From Coenobita brevimanus (taxonomy: Eukaryota > Arthropoda > Malacostraca > Decapoda > Coenobitidae): 64,000 nt of DNA. Below are positions 11,985 to 26,448 of the stretch, piece by piece. A program made the translations under genes and the position numbers. How positions within the stretch are numbered: the stretch's first letter is position 1; the number at the start of each line of letters is the position of its first letter. A model generated the notes under the pieces. That model was given only the letters and a program-made list of their open reading frames with translations, was not told where the DNA came from and ran no database searches. The stretch covers positions 22,751,348 through 22,815,347 of the forward strand of contig CM064657.1 in the NCBI GenBank assembly GCA_032717465.1. The letters run 5' to 3'.

Positions 11985-13375
11985 ACAAGGAAACATTCCA
12001 ACGCCGATCATAGGTAATCATGTAAATCAGGTTAACTGGTACCAGTGCTTTAACCTACAAGTACATACCAAAACAGTACATATTTAACTTAGAAGTGCAG
12101 TACAGTACTGTGATATCGAATGATTTCAGTACATAATCTGTTAAGAATGGCTAAAAAAAAAAAAAAAAATATTATGAATACATTTTCACCTTTTTGATAT
12201 ATATTTATGGTAGTTTCGAGTTATTTTTTACGTTATCGTTGTGCCCATGCTTGGAAAAGGGAGCGAAAGAGTTGAATTTTCAGTCCTAAATGAGGAAACT
12301 GCACGTCCTCCAAAGCTAGACTCTGCCACGGGAGAATAAAGTGGAGGGTCAGTCCGATTAGCAATAAGGAAGTTGTGTCACAACTTCCAGCTCCCACACC
12401 ACGAGAACAGCTAAAAATAGAATCGTAATGCAGTTTCAGAACTAACAATAAGTCTAATTATTACGAATACAGATACAAAGCAGAAATAAATACGTTTACA
12501 GACGGGGAAAACGTAGTTCTTCCGTCATAACATGTTCATCTTTCTCTATCATTTTACGCTCATCTTTATCATTTTACCTTGTTATTTTCGCAATATATAT
12601 TGCTGTCTCGTAAACAGGGTGGTTGTTTGTGTTTTGCAAGGGAGGAAAAAGATTGTATTTTCTGTCTGGGTCGAGATAATGGGTGTACCTATGCGTGGTT
12701 AGGCATGGCCACGAGCGAAAAAATCGTACACCCACTCATCACGATAGCAGGTGGTGAACTGACAGATGATACATGAGAGGGTGAAGTCAAGGTCAGTCTC
12801 ATGTCCCAGATTTTCGTTCACTTCCCGAAAGTTTATTCACAGTTTTCTACAAGTTGCATTGCATCAAATGATCCAAACCATTACAGCAAACCTGAGCAAA
12901 TAGGTAAAGATACCAAGACAAAAATGCATTTTTCTTTTATTATAAGTCTTTAACGAACAAACAAAAAAGGCAATATTCCGACGCCGATCATGGGTAATCA
13001 TATAAATCAGGTTAACTGGTTACAAGGCTTTATTTAATGCTTTAATTGCTTACAAGTACATACCAGAACAGTAAATATTTAACTTACAAATACAGTACTG
13101 TAGAAAAGCAGTACAGTAAGAGTTTACCGAACAAACAAAAAAGGCAATATTCCGACGCCGATCATGGGTAATCATATAATTCGGGTTAACTGGTTACAAG
13201 GCTTTATTTAATGATTTAACTTTATTTAAGTGCTTACAAGTACAGTACATACGAGAACAGTAAATATTTAACTTACAAATACTGTACAGTACTGTGGAAA
13301 AAACGAACAAATAAAAAAGGCAATATTCTGACGCCTATCAGGTAAACTGGTTATAAGACTTTATTTCTTGCTTAA
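11985..13375. repeat. About 175-bp tandem repeats inside element B
   Basis: The block CAATATTCCGACGCCGATCA occurs at 12971, 13145 and, diverged, at 13321 (offsets 174 and 176); a further diverged unit starts near 11990. A unique stretch of about 830 bp separates the first unit from the other three. Confidence 0.88.
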
Positions 13376-13437
13376 CGGCCACCCTTTGCGGGATTAGGGC
13401 GTCGGGCTATAGATAGATAGATAGATAGAACGTTATT
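13376..13437 (+). repeat. GATA-tailed LINE/SINE 3' end fragment
   Basis: GGCCACCCTTTGCGGGATTA, then GGCGTCGGGC and (ATAG)n. This is the common 3' tail also seen at 10860, 15020, 27130, 40160, 49860 and 52250, here without its body. Confidence 0.8.
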
Positions 13438-13976
13438 TAATAGTACTTTAAGTTGCACATAAACTTACCAGAACAGTACAGTACTGTAAATATTTAACTT
13501 ACAAATACTGTGCTACTGTACTCGGGAATGTCTCACTCACTGAATAATTTCCCGCCTAGATCGTCACGTAATCAAAACAAACCGCATGCTGCGGTGACGT
13601 TCGAGGATTTGATCTTTCAAAGGCCTCTCCTGCGTTAATTTGTAGTTTTCACAATGGTTTTTTAATCTTACGTTGTCTTATATGTATCCCAGCCCTTACC
13701 GTGTATAATTGTGAGCGCGTTCCGTGAGATCGTGTTCCGTGCGAGTTACCTGTAATTCATTTTGAGTGCTTCTTACTGATAAACGTAGTTATCGTACCGT
13801 TGCAACCTGCTAGAGCCGCTAAAAAATAAATACTGCATGCACTCCAACTAAATCCTAAATTCCTACTGTGAACACTAATAAAATAAACTTTCACTTAACA
13901 TGCAAAAAGATAAAGAAACTTTTAAATCACTTTTGCTATTTATTGTTAAAATTACTGTCGTGCTTGGTGGTTACTG

Positions 13977-14033
13977 TACCGCAGCAGCCTAGCGACCACG
14001 GCCAAGGGCCGTGGTCGCTAGGCTGCTGCGGTA
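13977..14033. other. Perfect 27-bp inverted repeat with 3-nt loop
   Basis: The left arm 13977-14003 (TACCGCAGCAGCCTAGCGAC...) and right arm 14007-14033 are exact reverse complements around AAG. It lies just 3' of the Tigger A transposase stop. An RNA from either strand would form a strong hairpin. Terminator, small-RNA precursor or replication slippage product are all possible; none is shown. Confidence 0.95.
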
Positions 14034-14936
14034 CTCTGCTCACTCTGAATCTCTCCTCCCTCACATCGTAACACACGCAAACGAACTTCATTCTCGATGC
14101 GATGGGCCTGTTTCCTTATCTTCCCAACCATCATATAGGTCTTCCTCAAGTTGAACAGGGGGCATGTCGACATTGTCGTCTTCGTCTGACGAGGCATTCA
14201 AAATAGCTTGTCTTTGTGCCTCAAACCTTTCTTGCTGCTGACTTAAATATCGTGTGATCAGTGTTTGGCACCGTGCATTTATTTTGTCTTTCAGGTTCTC
14301 GGTGACGATTTTCGTTAGATCTCGGAAATACACTAGGGCTTGGTCTTGACAGTTAAAATGGAGAGAGGTTACCTTGTCTTGAACTTCGGACAGTACGGCC
14401 AGGATTTCAGACAAATCCTTCACTGTTGGCTCATTTGGTTTCTTTTCTTCTTCCTTATCTTTTTGCATTTCCTCTTCCTCTTCTTCATCTTGGTTCAGCA
14501 TCTCCTTAGCAGTTTCTTCTCGATCTTCAGCTCCTACCAAGTCCACAATTTCTTTGCCAGACACACACAAGAGTCCCAGCACAGTTATGATGAAGTTAAC
14601 AGTCTCACGTGCCACCACCTGCAGTTCCTGCTTGGCTGTCTCGCCTGCCTGTTTCAAATGTGGAAGCAGGGGGGCCCAAGCGTGTGCAATGGTGGCTTGA
14701 TTGATCTGGCCCCAAGCTTCACAGAACAAATCCACTGCATGCTTTATCTTAAAAGACTTCCAAAGGGCCTTGATGGTCATTTCCTCTTCTCTTCCTCTTG
14801 ACTTGCCTCTTGATCGGGTTCACTGTCGCTAGAATTAGCCTCTTGGATCTCCTTCAGTTCTCGAAAGTTATCAGTCTTTTCCCTCAGTTTACTGTGGAGC
14901 TTGCCATAGAAGAAGAGTTTAGTGTTAGCAGTTAAC

Positions 14937-15080
14937 CATACGTGCTCCCTACGTGTCAACAAGTGGGTTGGTGGAGGGTTAGTGCCCCTCCCCGTAAAAC
15001 AAATACAGTAACTCAAAGTCAAATGGCCACCCCTTATGGGATTATGGCGTCTGGCAATAGATAGATAGATAAATAGATAG
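14937..15080 (+). mobile_element. SINE fragment with (ATAG)n tail in the Tigger A transposase
   Basis: The body CATACGTGCTCCCTACGTG... leads to the shared 3' end GGCCACCCCTTATGGGATTA and a GATA-type tail ending at 15080. It is flanked by TTAAC at 14932-14936 and 15081-15085 (target-site duplication). It is 5' truncated relative to 55834-56150. Removing it with one TTAAC rejoins the transposase in frame. Confidence 0.9.
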
Positions 15081-16011
15081 TTAACTCTTGATTTAAAGGC
15101 TGAATTTTGGCAGTAGTGTTGGGAGGCATAAAAACAACCTGTATGCTAGGATGGCAGTCTGCCATGAAGCGAGCATGCCCGGGTGCATTATCCAGGAACA
15201 ACAATATTTTCCGGTCAATGTTTTTCTTCTTGCAGTACTCGCGAGTCTGGGGCACAAAAATCTCGTCTAACCACTTAATAGGAAGGCTTGAGGTCATATA
15301 TCCAGTGCTGTTTGAGTACCACACACAGTTGGGGAGTTTGTTCATATCACAGTGGCGGTAGGAATGTGGTTTGGCATATTTATAGACAATAACTGGTTTC
15401 ATTTTGAAGTCCCCTGAAGCATTGCAGCAAAGCAGGACACTGAAGCGATCCTTGGCCATTTTGGTTCCAGCAGCCTGACGAAGGTTTTTGTGGGGATAGG
15501 TGGACTTGGGTGATTTCTTCCAATACACCCCAGTCTCATCACAGTTAAAGACTTGATCTGGGGTGTACCCTCCTTCATCCATAATAGCCTTAGCAATTTG
15601 GGGAAGTTCTTGTGCAGCTGTAGTGTATGCAGATGCAACCTCGCCCTGGTAGAAAGCCAACTTTACCCCACAGCGTCTTTTAAACCTGTGTAGCCACCCA
15701 CGTGAGACATTGAAAGGAGCAGGATTTTCAATATTTTTTTTTGCACATAGTCCCTGGTACACTGCTATTGCCCTTGCACGAATTTTTGGTTCATCAACAC
15801 TTGCTCCTTTTCTTGATCGCCTTGCTAACCACTTCATTACATAATGTTCAGTCACCACTTGGAGTCTGTTTTTTTCAGTAGTGTCGTGCATGGCCCGTCT
15901 AGCTCCACCTGCACCACCCATGAAATACTTTGTTGTGGTTTTTATTGCTGCCTTTGTCTCATCCTTTTGCTTTCTTATGTTTCTTACACTTGATTCAGGC
16001 ACATTCAACAG

Positions 16012-16199
16012 TTTAACAATTTCACATGTCTTTGCACCGTCTTCAATCATCTGGATTATCTATTTCTTTTCCTCCACGCTGTATTGTTTCTTTGGCTTGC
16101 AAACATTTAACAATTTCACATGTCTTTGCACCGTCTTCAATCATCTGGATTATCTATTTCTTTTCCTCCACGCTGTATTGTTTCTTTGGCTTGCAATGC
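16012..16199. repeat. 94-bp tandem duplication in the Tigger A coding region
   Basis: Two near-identical 94-bp units (16012-16105, 16106-16199) covering the N-terminal HTH region. Since 94 is not a multiple of three, the duplication shifts the frame and would inactivate the protein. Confidence 0.93.
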
Positions 16200-16689
16200 A
16201 TGTATTCTCTGGCCTTTTTTATCACTTTTACACTACCTGCACTTCCTGTTTTTTTCCCAGGGCCACCACCACCACTTGGGCCAGCCTCCGAAGTTGAAAC
16301 CATGATAATAGAACACTCAGTAGCCAGACAGTAAATGGAAGGTCACAAAAAAACTTTAACAATGACGAGACTGCAATGAGTTGAATGAATGAGCGGCGCG
16401 TGGATAAACAATGGGTCAATGAACTGAGTGAGGATAGACTCGCACTCACTGTCAGTGTTACCAGGGTCTGACCAGGTCTGACCTTGGTAACTCTGCCCAC
16501 CCACTCGTTACGTGTTAAATGCCTAGCGGATTAATGCTAACCATGCAGCATTAATCGCTATGAGATAGTTTCTTTCCTATTTCTATCCATGCATTCGCTA
16601 TTGAAAAAAACGCTATCTGAGGGGTTCCATTGTATATCGCAATGTTTGTTCATGAAATGCCATTCATTAATATGAAATCATGTTTCTCT

Positions 16690-17697
16690 TGTTTTTCAGG
16701 ACCAGTTGGATGTGTTTTGGCATAGAATCACTTAGATCTCAAAAGTTATCTAAGGACATTTCTTTGCACCAAGCATTTGTCAGCTCAGTCTTGAGGTTGT
16801 CCAGGTTGGGTGTCTTCTTCTCTGCCATGATTTTCTTTATCTTTGTCCCGCAGTTTTATATTGAATTTAGATCCGGACTGTTGCCAGGCCAGTCAAGGAC
16901 CTCAATCTGATTATCCTGAAGCCATTTTGTCACCTTTCTTGACTTGTGACATGGAGCTGAATCGTTCATGAAAAGGTCGCACCCATGAGTAGCAATAAAG
17001 TTTAACAAATGATCTTTCAGAACTTAAATTTACTGGCCACTATTCATCATCAAGTTCTTATGAAGAAAGTAGAGGTCTCCCCTTCCCATTTCACCTGAGA
17101 AACACTCCCATACCATTACTGATTGTGGGTGCTTAACAGTTGGCACCATGTAAGCAGGGTCATATCGACTACGGGAGGAAGAGTGACGAACCTTGCAGAA
17201 TGCACCTGGGACACTTGAAATGTGCTTTCATCGGAAAACATAACTTTTCTCCACTTATTCGATGTCCAGTGTGCATACTTCTTGGGAAACTGAATGCGCT
17301 GCTTCTTCAAGCGGTCAGTGAGAAGCGGTTTCTTGGCTACAGTGCGGCTTGGCAATCCCAGGTCCTTCTGCAAGCGGTGTTGGATAGTTCAAATTGAGAT
17401 ATCTTGTAACAGCTTGGGACACAATCTCTTCAATTCTGCTGCTGTCAGTTGAGGATTCTTGATTACTTCACTTTTCAGAAGCGTATCTGTACCTCTGGAA
17501 GTCTTCCTCTTCTTTCCACCGCCATGCTTGTGCTCTGGTACGACATCAGGTGGCAGGCCACGTGCTGCAGCAAGAATCATCATGACGGTCAACTTTGCGA
17601 CTCTAGTGTGTTCACAAATCGTGTTGATAGGGACATTATCCTGCCTCCATGCAATGATACAGACCCTCTCATCCCATGAGCAGTACTTTCCAGGCAT
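16690..17697 (-). pseudogene. Tc1-like transposase, inactivated
   Basis: It starts at the ATG at 17697 (MPGKYCSWDER...), with an N-terminal paired-like HTH. The catalytic DDE domain is visible in pieces: VMFSDES near 17250 (first D), FMNDSAPCHKSRKV near 16950 (second D), LDWPGNSPDLNSI near 16880. The residue right after LNSI, where Tc1 transposases carry the catalytic Glu, is a TAA stop. Frameshifts also occur near 17385 and before 17100. Length would be about 335 residues, normal for the family. It sits inside inverted ends at 11455 and 17971. Confidence 0.88.
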
Positions 17698-18621
17698 GAC
17701 AACTCGACTCTAGGAAAATAACAGGGCAAACAGTAATGCAAACGAAAAAAGAGGGAGGTGCAAGCTCGGAGCGATGGGAACACATACTCCCATTCTCACT
17801 TCTGGGCAAGCCCTGACGAGCTGAGTGTTTCACCACCTCCAGCCAACAGCAGAGGAGTTGCCAGTTACTTCTTGCCCAAAAAATTCACTTGATAGAGGTG
17901 GAAACACAAAGCAAGGACAGACAACTCTCCCATAGCAATTCTGTGTGTGTAGGTCCTAAGTCAGTTTGCTGTGAGTGTAAACGCACTCACATTTTCCATC
18001 TCCTCCTCATCCAACCTCACTGTACATTCATTAACTTCCATGTCTCGAAGACCATAACTTTACTTTTCCATACATTCACCTTTAGATTCCATTTCTTACA
18101 CACACTCCCATACTCATCCACCAAGCCTAGCAGCTCCCCTTTGTCATCGCTTAACTATATTGCATCATCTGCAAACAACAGTACAGGGAGTTTCCTAACA
18201 CTGCTCTCTCTCATTAGGGCCGCTTCAACATCCGCTGCACCAAATTGTACCTCTTGTATAACCCTGTCCATATACAGATTGGACAACCATGGAGACATGA
18301 AACATCCCTGTTTCAATTCAACCCTCGGATAGAAAAATTCACTCAGTTCACCATCTACACGCACTGCAGCCTTAGCACCCTCGTACATACTCATCACAGC
18401 ATTGAACAACTTCCTATCTACTCCATATATTCATAATACTTTCCACTATCCTTGTCTGTCCACCCTGTCATATGCTTTCTCCAAATCCATGAAGGCCGCA
18501 TACAATTTCTTTCCCTTCTCTAGAAACTTTTCGACTAGAGATCTAAGAATGAATATCTGATTTACACAACCACTTCCCTTCCTAAAACCTCCCTGTTCTT
18601 TTCCAACTGATTTCTCCGTTA

Positions 18622-19349
18622 CAGGTCTCCCTCGTTTTACGTTGTATCGTTTTACGATATTTCGCATTTACGATCCTTCTTCTTTACTACCAAGTGTTCA
18701 TTTTACGACTGAGCTCCCTCGCATTTACGCTTGGGCATGTGGAAATCCTGCACTCACAGGCAGATCAGCTGAGAGATGCGTGGCATACCCGCCCCACCCA
18801 CACAGTTCCCCTCACTTTTGCCAGTCTCACCCGCGTGCTTGTTCAGCATACAACCTCTGTGCATCTGTGTGCATCAGTGCCGATGATATTACTATTTCTC
18901 CTGTTCTTCATATTTTGCACCTCTAGTTCCACCACCGTGATGTCTTGTAAACGCCCTGCAACATCTGGTGCTGGTGATATGAAGCCAAAGAAAGCAAGAA
19001 CATCCTTAACCCTGGAGTCTAAGCTTAATATTGTGAAGCAGCACGAAGCAGGTGAGGGGGCAAACTCCATCGCTCGTTCCATGAGTCTTGCACAGTCGAC
19101 TGTATCGACTGTTATAAAGCTTGCTGTCAACATTAAGAAAGCTGGGGAGACAAGCACGACTCTACTATACATAAAACATCATCATTATTATTGCATATTA
19201 GATCACTTGTATGGGTCTTGGGTTCCTTATACACGAGTCCAGGAACGCATCCCTATTTATCCCATTAAACCTTAATTTCGCTCGTCGATATTTTGGTTTA
19301 CGATTGCCTTTCTAGGAACACATACCAATCGTAAAATGAGGGAGACCTG
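18622..19349 (+). mobile_element. Tigger deletion derivative C inside the LINE
   Basis: Perfect ends CAGGTCTCCCTCGTTTTACG (18622) and its complement (to 19349), with TA at 18620-18621 and 19350-19351. At 728 bp it is too short for a transposase; it retains only the N-terminal coding piece at 18940. Confidence 0.93.
18940..19275 (+). pseudogene. Tigger transposase N-terminal DNA-binding fragment
   Basis: It opens with MSCKRPATSGAGDMKPKKAR, followed by SLTLESKLNIVKQHEAGEG and SIARSMSLAQSTVSTVI, a pogo/CENP-B-type HTH. Similarity ends near GETSTTLL (about 19165), after which a 3'-end sequence continues the frame by chance to 19275. The catalytic domain is absent. The HTH resembles that of the 28869-31451 transposase but the ends differ, so the families are distinct. 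Confidence 0.8.
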
Positions 19350-21090
19350 TATTTCCCTAACTCTGTCAGTAAGTATCCCACCATACACTTTTCCTATTGC
19401 ACTAAGAAGGCAAATGCCCCTATGATTACCACACACTTCATTTTCTCCTTTTCCTTTGTATAAGGGAATAATTATACATGACTTCCAGTCCTCCGGGACT
19501 CTACCTTCCTCCCAGGCCAGTTTGCACATCTTCTACATCCATTCTACTACCATCTCTCTCCCATGCTTCAGCATTTCACCACACACTCCATCAATTCCTG
19601 GGGCTTTCCCCATTTTGACTTTCTTCATTGGTTCCACAACTTCTGTCCTACCGATTTTTTCCTCGCTTCCCACATCCCTCCATCTCCCAGCCATTCCCCA
19701 GCCACTTATACTTGCATTATTTTCATTCTCTGTGTTCAACAGTTCCTTAAAATATTCTCTCCATCTGTTCACTTTTTCTCCTTTCACCACTAGTAATCTA
19801 CCATTTTCATCTTTCACTGCTCAACTAACTTCTTTGGCACCCTGTCTAACTCTTTTTACCTCTTTCCAGAACATTTTCTTACATTCCTTCAACTTTGCAC
19901 TCAGTTTCCATCCAAATTCCTCATCCACTCTCTTCTTACTCTCTCTTACTAATGTTTTCACCTCTCTCTTCCTCAATACATATAACTCTCTCTTCCGTCT
20001 CTCAACTTCTTCCAGGGCCGTTTCTCATCCACTCACAATGCTTTCTTCTTTTGTGCCACAGCCTGTCTCATCTCTTCATTCCACCATGCTGTTTCCTGCA
20101 CCCCCATTCATCTTCTCTTCACCCCACATACCACCTCACATGCTGCATAGATTTCTTCTGTGAATATCTTTCACACACTTTCCATGTCCCCCATCTGCTC
20201 CAGTCCCTGTTTACCCACTCACTGCTCCACTTCCCTCTTGTATTCTGCTTTTTTTTCCATCCTCTTGTAACCTTTCAGCCCTCCTTGTATGAACTACTAC
20301 CTCCTGTCCTTCCCTTCTTCTATTTCTCCATTTCATTTGGACCTTGATTCTGACCACTTGGTCCACTCCTCCAACCTCCATATAATCTTGCATCCATTAC
20401 ACACCTTCTTATCCTGTCATCCACACACACATAAGCAGTCATTGCCTTCCATTCGTTCAGTTGACCACCCACCCTTCTCCTCACTCGCCATGAATACCTA
20501 TGGATTATTTGTGCCTGAAAATGGTATTGGCTATCACCAACCCTCACCTGGCACAAATGTCCACTAAAGCACTGCCATTCTCATCCATTTCTGCAGGCAT
20601 ACTCTGTTCTCCAAGTACTCCATCCACCTTCACGTTCCCTACTTTTCCATTCATATCTTCTCTCAAAAACACTCTTTCATTCCTTTTAAACATTTCCATG
20701 CACACCTCCACATTTGTCATGAACTCTTCTCTCACTCTTCTTGAACAGTCTTGCATTGGCGCATACATGCACACATTTGCCCACAATTGTAATCAAACTT
20801 TCAGTCTCACCCACATAATCCTTGAGCCAACTGATCCATACTGTCTTATAGTCTCCTTCCATCTGTTACTCACAACAATACACATTCCTTCTTTTGCCCT
20901 CCCATTCTCACCTACTCCCACACATATACCCCATCCATACTCCCATTCTCTTACACACTCACCATTCCATTTAGTTTCATTTAATCCACATACATCCACT
21001 TTTGCATCCTCAAGCATCTGGACTATCTCACTTTCTTTCAGCTCATCATTTGCACCCCATACATTCCATGTACTGTAGCTATCTGTACCA

Positions 21091-22139
21091 TATCCTTTAT
21101 TCGGTCCTTAGTCGTCACCTTTTGGTCAGTCCTGGTTTTGTAGAGGGAGAGAGGGAGAGAATCGTGGTGAGTCAGACACTGTATATCAAGTACAGAACGC
21201 GTCCATGCCTCAGCTTACAGCTTTATGTTTTTTTTGGGTTCAGAACTACTTAAGTTCACTGTCTTTTAAGGAATAATAGTGAACGGTTGTTCGTATATTA
21301 TATGCGCCAGGTTTCTTTTCCAATTTTTAAGCAACGTGCAGGATGAGTCTCGCAGAAAAGGAATTATTTTAATTGTGAATTATGTGAGACATATTAAGTA
21401 TCAGATAATTTTGTTTTCAAATTTGGGGGGGGGGGGGAATATTGGCGTTTGTTATGTTTGTTACAGTACAGTACTTATGCCAACTGAATATCCTGAGCAG
21501 ACATGTTTAAGTAATTTAACATATTGTAAAGGCTTACCCTTGTAGTTTAACCAGGTAGGTAGAATTCCAGTGCATGGCAAATTTATAATTATAGATGATG
21601 TATGGACTATGGAAGTGGTTCTTAATATGTTATGATACTTGGGTCTTGAGGCACCAAGAGATTTGTGAAATATTACAAATTATATTGCTTTCCTTTAGAA
21701 CATAATATGTTTTTGTTATCACCTTTTGTCATATTAATTTTGACATTTCTAGACTCCAACTAACTTAGCTGAAATTATTATGCTCTCAGAGGTGAGGAAA
21801 ATGCACATAAGACTCCTAGATGCATTATTGTTCTCTTATTCCATAAGGATCATTAAAAAAGCTTCTTTTTTCAGCCAATATCATATTCTTGCTCTATTTT
21901 TCGCCATTTTCACTATAATGAGTTATCATCTAAATATTCCAATACATACCTTCATAGGCCTCGGAAAGTCCCTAAAAGCACTTAATTATCAAAAAATTTG
22001 CCGGAGGGGCTCACAGCGCCCCCCCAGACCCCCAAGCTGCTGAGGCTTGGATTGCTCACCACGTACCACCTTTTAAAGAATCTGTAGACATCTTTCTCCC
22101 ACCCCTGCCTTGTGAACTTTCTGGCTGTGCCCCTGCATG
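21091..22139. other. Intron stretch with no gene seen
   Basis: No recognisable coding block. It contains a G-run near 21426-21438 and a C-rich patch GCGCCCCCCCAGACCCCC near 22016 of the kind seen at the ends of decayed repeats. No inverted ends were matched. Confidence 0.5.
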
Positions 22140-25282
<3,143 letters not shown>

Positions 25283-25286
25283 TTAA

Positions 25287-26282
25287 CCTTTTAAACACGG
25301 ATCGTCGCAAAAGCGACGATCTCCAAAAAGGACATAACGGCAGATCGTCGCGTTTGTGATTCGAGTTAATTTTGAATAAACGCGGGCAAGGATGTTCCAG
25401 CTAGTATTGTCTATCAGTACCACCACCCTTTAGCTACAATTAGCATACTTGACCTTTGTACTACTGACCTCCGTTGTTGCCAAGTATCGCTTTTTTACCC
25501 CCTCGTCCCCCCACCACGGCCCGGCCAGCCTGGCTGTGATATATGGCAGCGCGCTGACTGCTCAGAACTGTAGCGCTCTCCTCTCACAAACAGTTTATGC
25601 TAATAGGAAACGCTTGTTTCCCCAGTTGTCACACTAGCTTTTTTTCGCGCAGTTTTCCTCTGTTTAGCATCAGTTTACCGCAGGCTTTCAAAGTGACATT
25701 ATGGCGAGTTCTAGCTCTTCCGAGTCAGTGTGAGCGGCCGACAGGAACTAGAATAAAGTGACGGGCGTAAGGCAGAATAAAAGCTCGCCGCGGTGGTCTT
25801 TTGGGAAGTACTATGATTGAAAATAATGTAGTATACGTGTTTTTATCTGTGAAAATGGAAATGTTTGTTGAGTGACGGGAAGAACGCCGCCGCGCTGCAT
25901 GTCGGCCGTACGTTCCGTTGATTTTCGCCTTATTTTCAGTGCTTATTGTACAAAGACAGATTCCAAACTACCTGTACGTTGTAGTATAAAGTTTACTGTG
26001 ACAGAATGAGGCTGTGGTAGAGGGGAAACTGAGTTGCTAGAGGTGTGAAAGTGAAGATTTTGTCACCCAACTTTGCAAGTCTCCACAAGTCCTTGGGTAG
26101 TCCACGAAGGCTCAACACCTGTCTCTGGAGAAAGCTGAATGTAAGTACTATCTGCCATACAAAGTATAATGTTCTAGGGTTAATCTCTGATTTTTGGCTA
26201 ATATTTTCCTACAGGTACTCGGACCGCGATCCAACCCTGCCACCCGGGGGGGGGTCGGCTGTCCATGGCCGCGTTTTAGGGG
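25287..26282. mobile_element. piggyBac-type MITE in LINE A
   Basis: TTAA at 25283-25286 and 26283-26286 flank a 996-bp insert with similar inverted ends (CCTTTTAAACACGG and CCCCTAAAACGCGG). LINE A coding sequence continues directly across: CPGCNTAPRTI before, KHIMEDCIAHNH after. The sister copy at 41080-41120 has the uninterrupted junction (GTTAAGCAC). A short Ser-rich start (MASSSSSESV-stop, 25700) may be a remnant of a piggyBac N-terminus. No transposase. Confidence 0.93.
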
Positions 26283-26286
26283 TTAA

Positions 26287-26430
26287 GCACATTATGGAAG
26301 ACTGCATTGCACACAATCACCTACGTCAACAACACAACATACACTCCTTGAGAGCTCTGTGGGAAAGCCCGGTCTCGGCCATGACCTTCCTTAAGGACTC
26401 GGGGCTGTTCAGCCAGACTTCCTAAGGACC
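26287..26430 (+). pseudogene. LINE A, C-terminal end
   Basis: This encodes MEDCIAHNHLRQQHN...LWESPVSAMTFLKDSGLF and a stop at 26425; the same C-terminus is at 41115-41238 in LINE B. It is the tail of LINE A after the TTAA insertion. Confidence 0.9.
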
Positions 26431-26448
26431 AACTACTACCACTACTTA

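Larger units (their letters stand above)
11742..13752. mobile_element. TIR element B nested in Tigger A, non-autonomous
   Basis: Perfect inverted ends of at least 20 bp (CAGGTAACTCGCACGGAACA) with TA flanks at 11740-11741 and 13753-13754. The interior has no transposase. It holds direct repeats with a period of about 175 bp and a short GATA-tailed fragment near 13375-13436. The CAGG terminus and TA target suggest pogo/Tigger mobilisation, inferred only. Confidence 0.88.
14088..16303 (-). pseudogene. Tigger A transposase (pogo-type, DDD/E), interrupted
   Basis: The reading starts at the ATG at 16303 (MVSTSEAGPSGGGG...), with an N-terminal HTH around VKLLNVPESSVRNIRKQ (about 15980-16030), a CENPB-type second DNA-binding region with GWLHRFKRRCGV near 15690, and the catalytic blocks QVFNCDETGVYW (near 15545), LLFLDNAPGHA (near 15190) and PPNTTAKIQPLNQ (near 15100). 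The aspartate usual after QPL in QPLDQG is Asn here (QPLNQE), so the third acidic residue is lost. A SINE (14937-15080) splits the frame at NQEL/TANTK; removing it restores the frame. A 94-bp tandem duplication and a TAG disrupt the N-terminus, and a one-base overlap (ATGA, 14777-14780) marks a frameshift. The acidic C-terminus ends at 14088. Confidence 0.9.
11514..16632 (-). mobile_element. Tigger/pogo element A (autonomous-type, decayed)
   Basis: The ends CAGTGGGGCCCCTTG (11514) and CAACCCCT-type AGGGGTTCCATTG (to 16632) are imperfect inverted repeats flanked by TA (11512-11513, 16633-16634). It encodes a minus-strand transposase (14088-16303). It carries two later insertions, 11742-13752 and 14937-15080. 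Net length without them is about 2.9 kb, normal for Tigger. Confidence 0.85.
11455..17971 (-). mobile_element. Tc1/mariner-like element with nested insertions
   Basis: The ends are inverted repeats: CTGCAAATTGACTTAGGACC at 11455 and GGTCCTAAGTCAGTTTGCTG ending at 17971. The left flank is TA (11453-11454); the right flank is TG (17972-17973), a mutated TA. Subtracting the nested Tigger leaves about 1.4 kb, the usual Tc1 size, with one transposase relic (16690-17697) on the minus strand. It was inserted into the LINE at 10845-21090. Confidence 0.85.
17974..21090 (-). pseudogene. LINE, 5' portion with endonuclease and RT (continues at 10845-11452)
   Basis: The minus strand reads, in order: an endonuclease start with DVCGLNETKWNG near 20980, REDMNGKVG near 20660, a linker rich in Arg/Lys, KAPGIDGVCGEMLK near 19590, IIIPLYKGKGE near 19460, GICLLSAIGKVYGG near 19410, FRKGSGCVNQIF near 18570, AFMDLEKAYDRVDR near 18475, then the palm LLFADDAI near 18160. 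Scattered frameshifts make it dead. A Tigger derivative (18622-19349) sits between DRVREI and TEKSVGKEQ; deleting it with one TA restores the frame. The 3' part lies beyond the Tc1-like insertion. Confidence 0.88.

Noticed and set aside
12950..13375. CRISPR-like array
   Set aside because: Repeats are adjacent 175-bp tandem units without short repeats and unique spacers, in a eukaryotic TIR element.
14340..14801. 153-codon frame on +
   Set aside because: Antisense shadow of the acidic, Glu-rich C-terminus of the Tigger A transposase.
25700..25735. Start of a host gene (MASSSSSESV)
   Set aside because: Stops after ten codons and lies inside a TTAA-flanked MITE; more likely a remnant of a piggyBac N-terminus.
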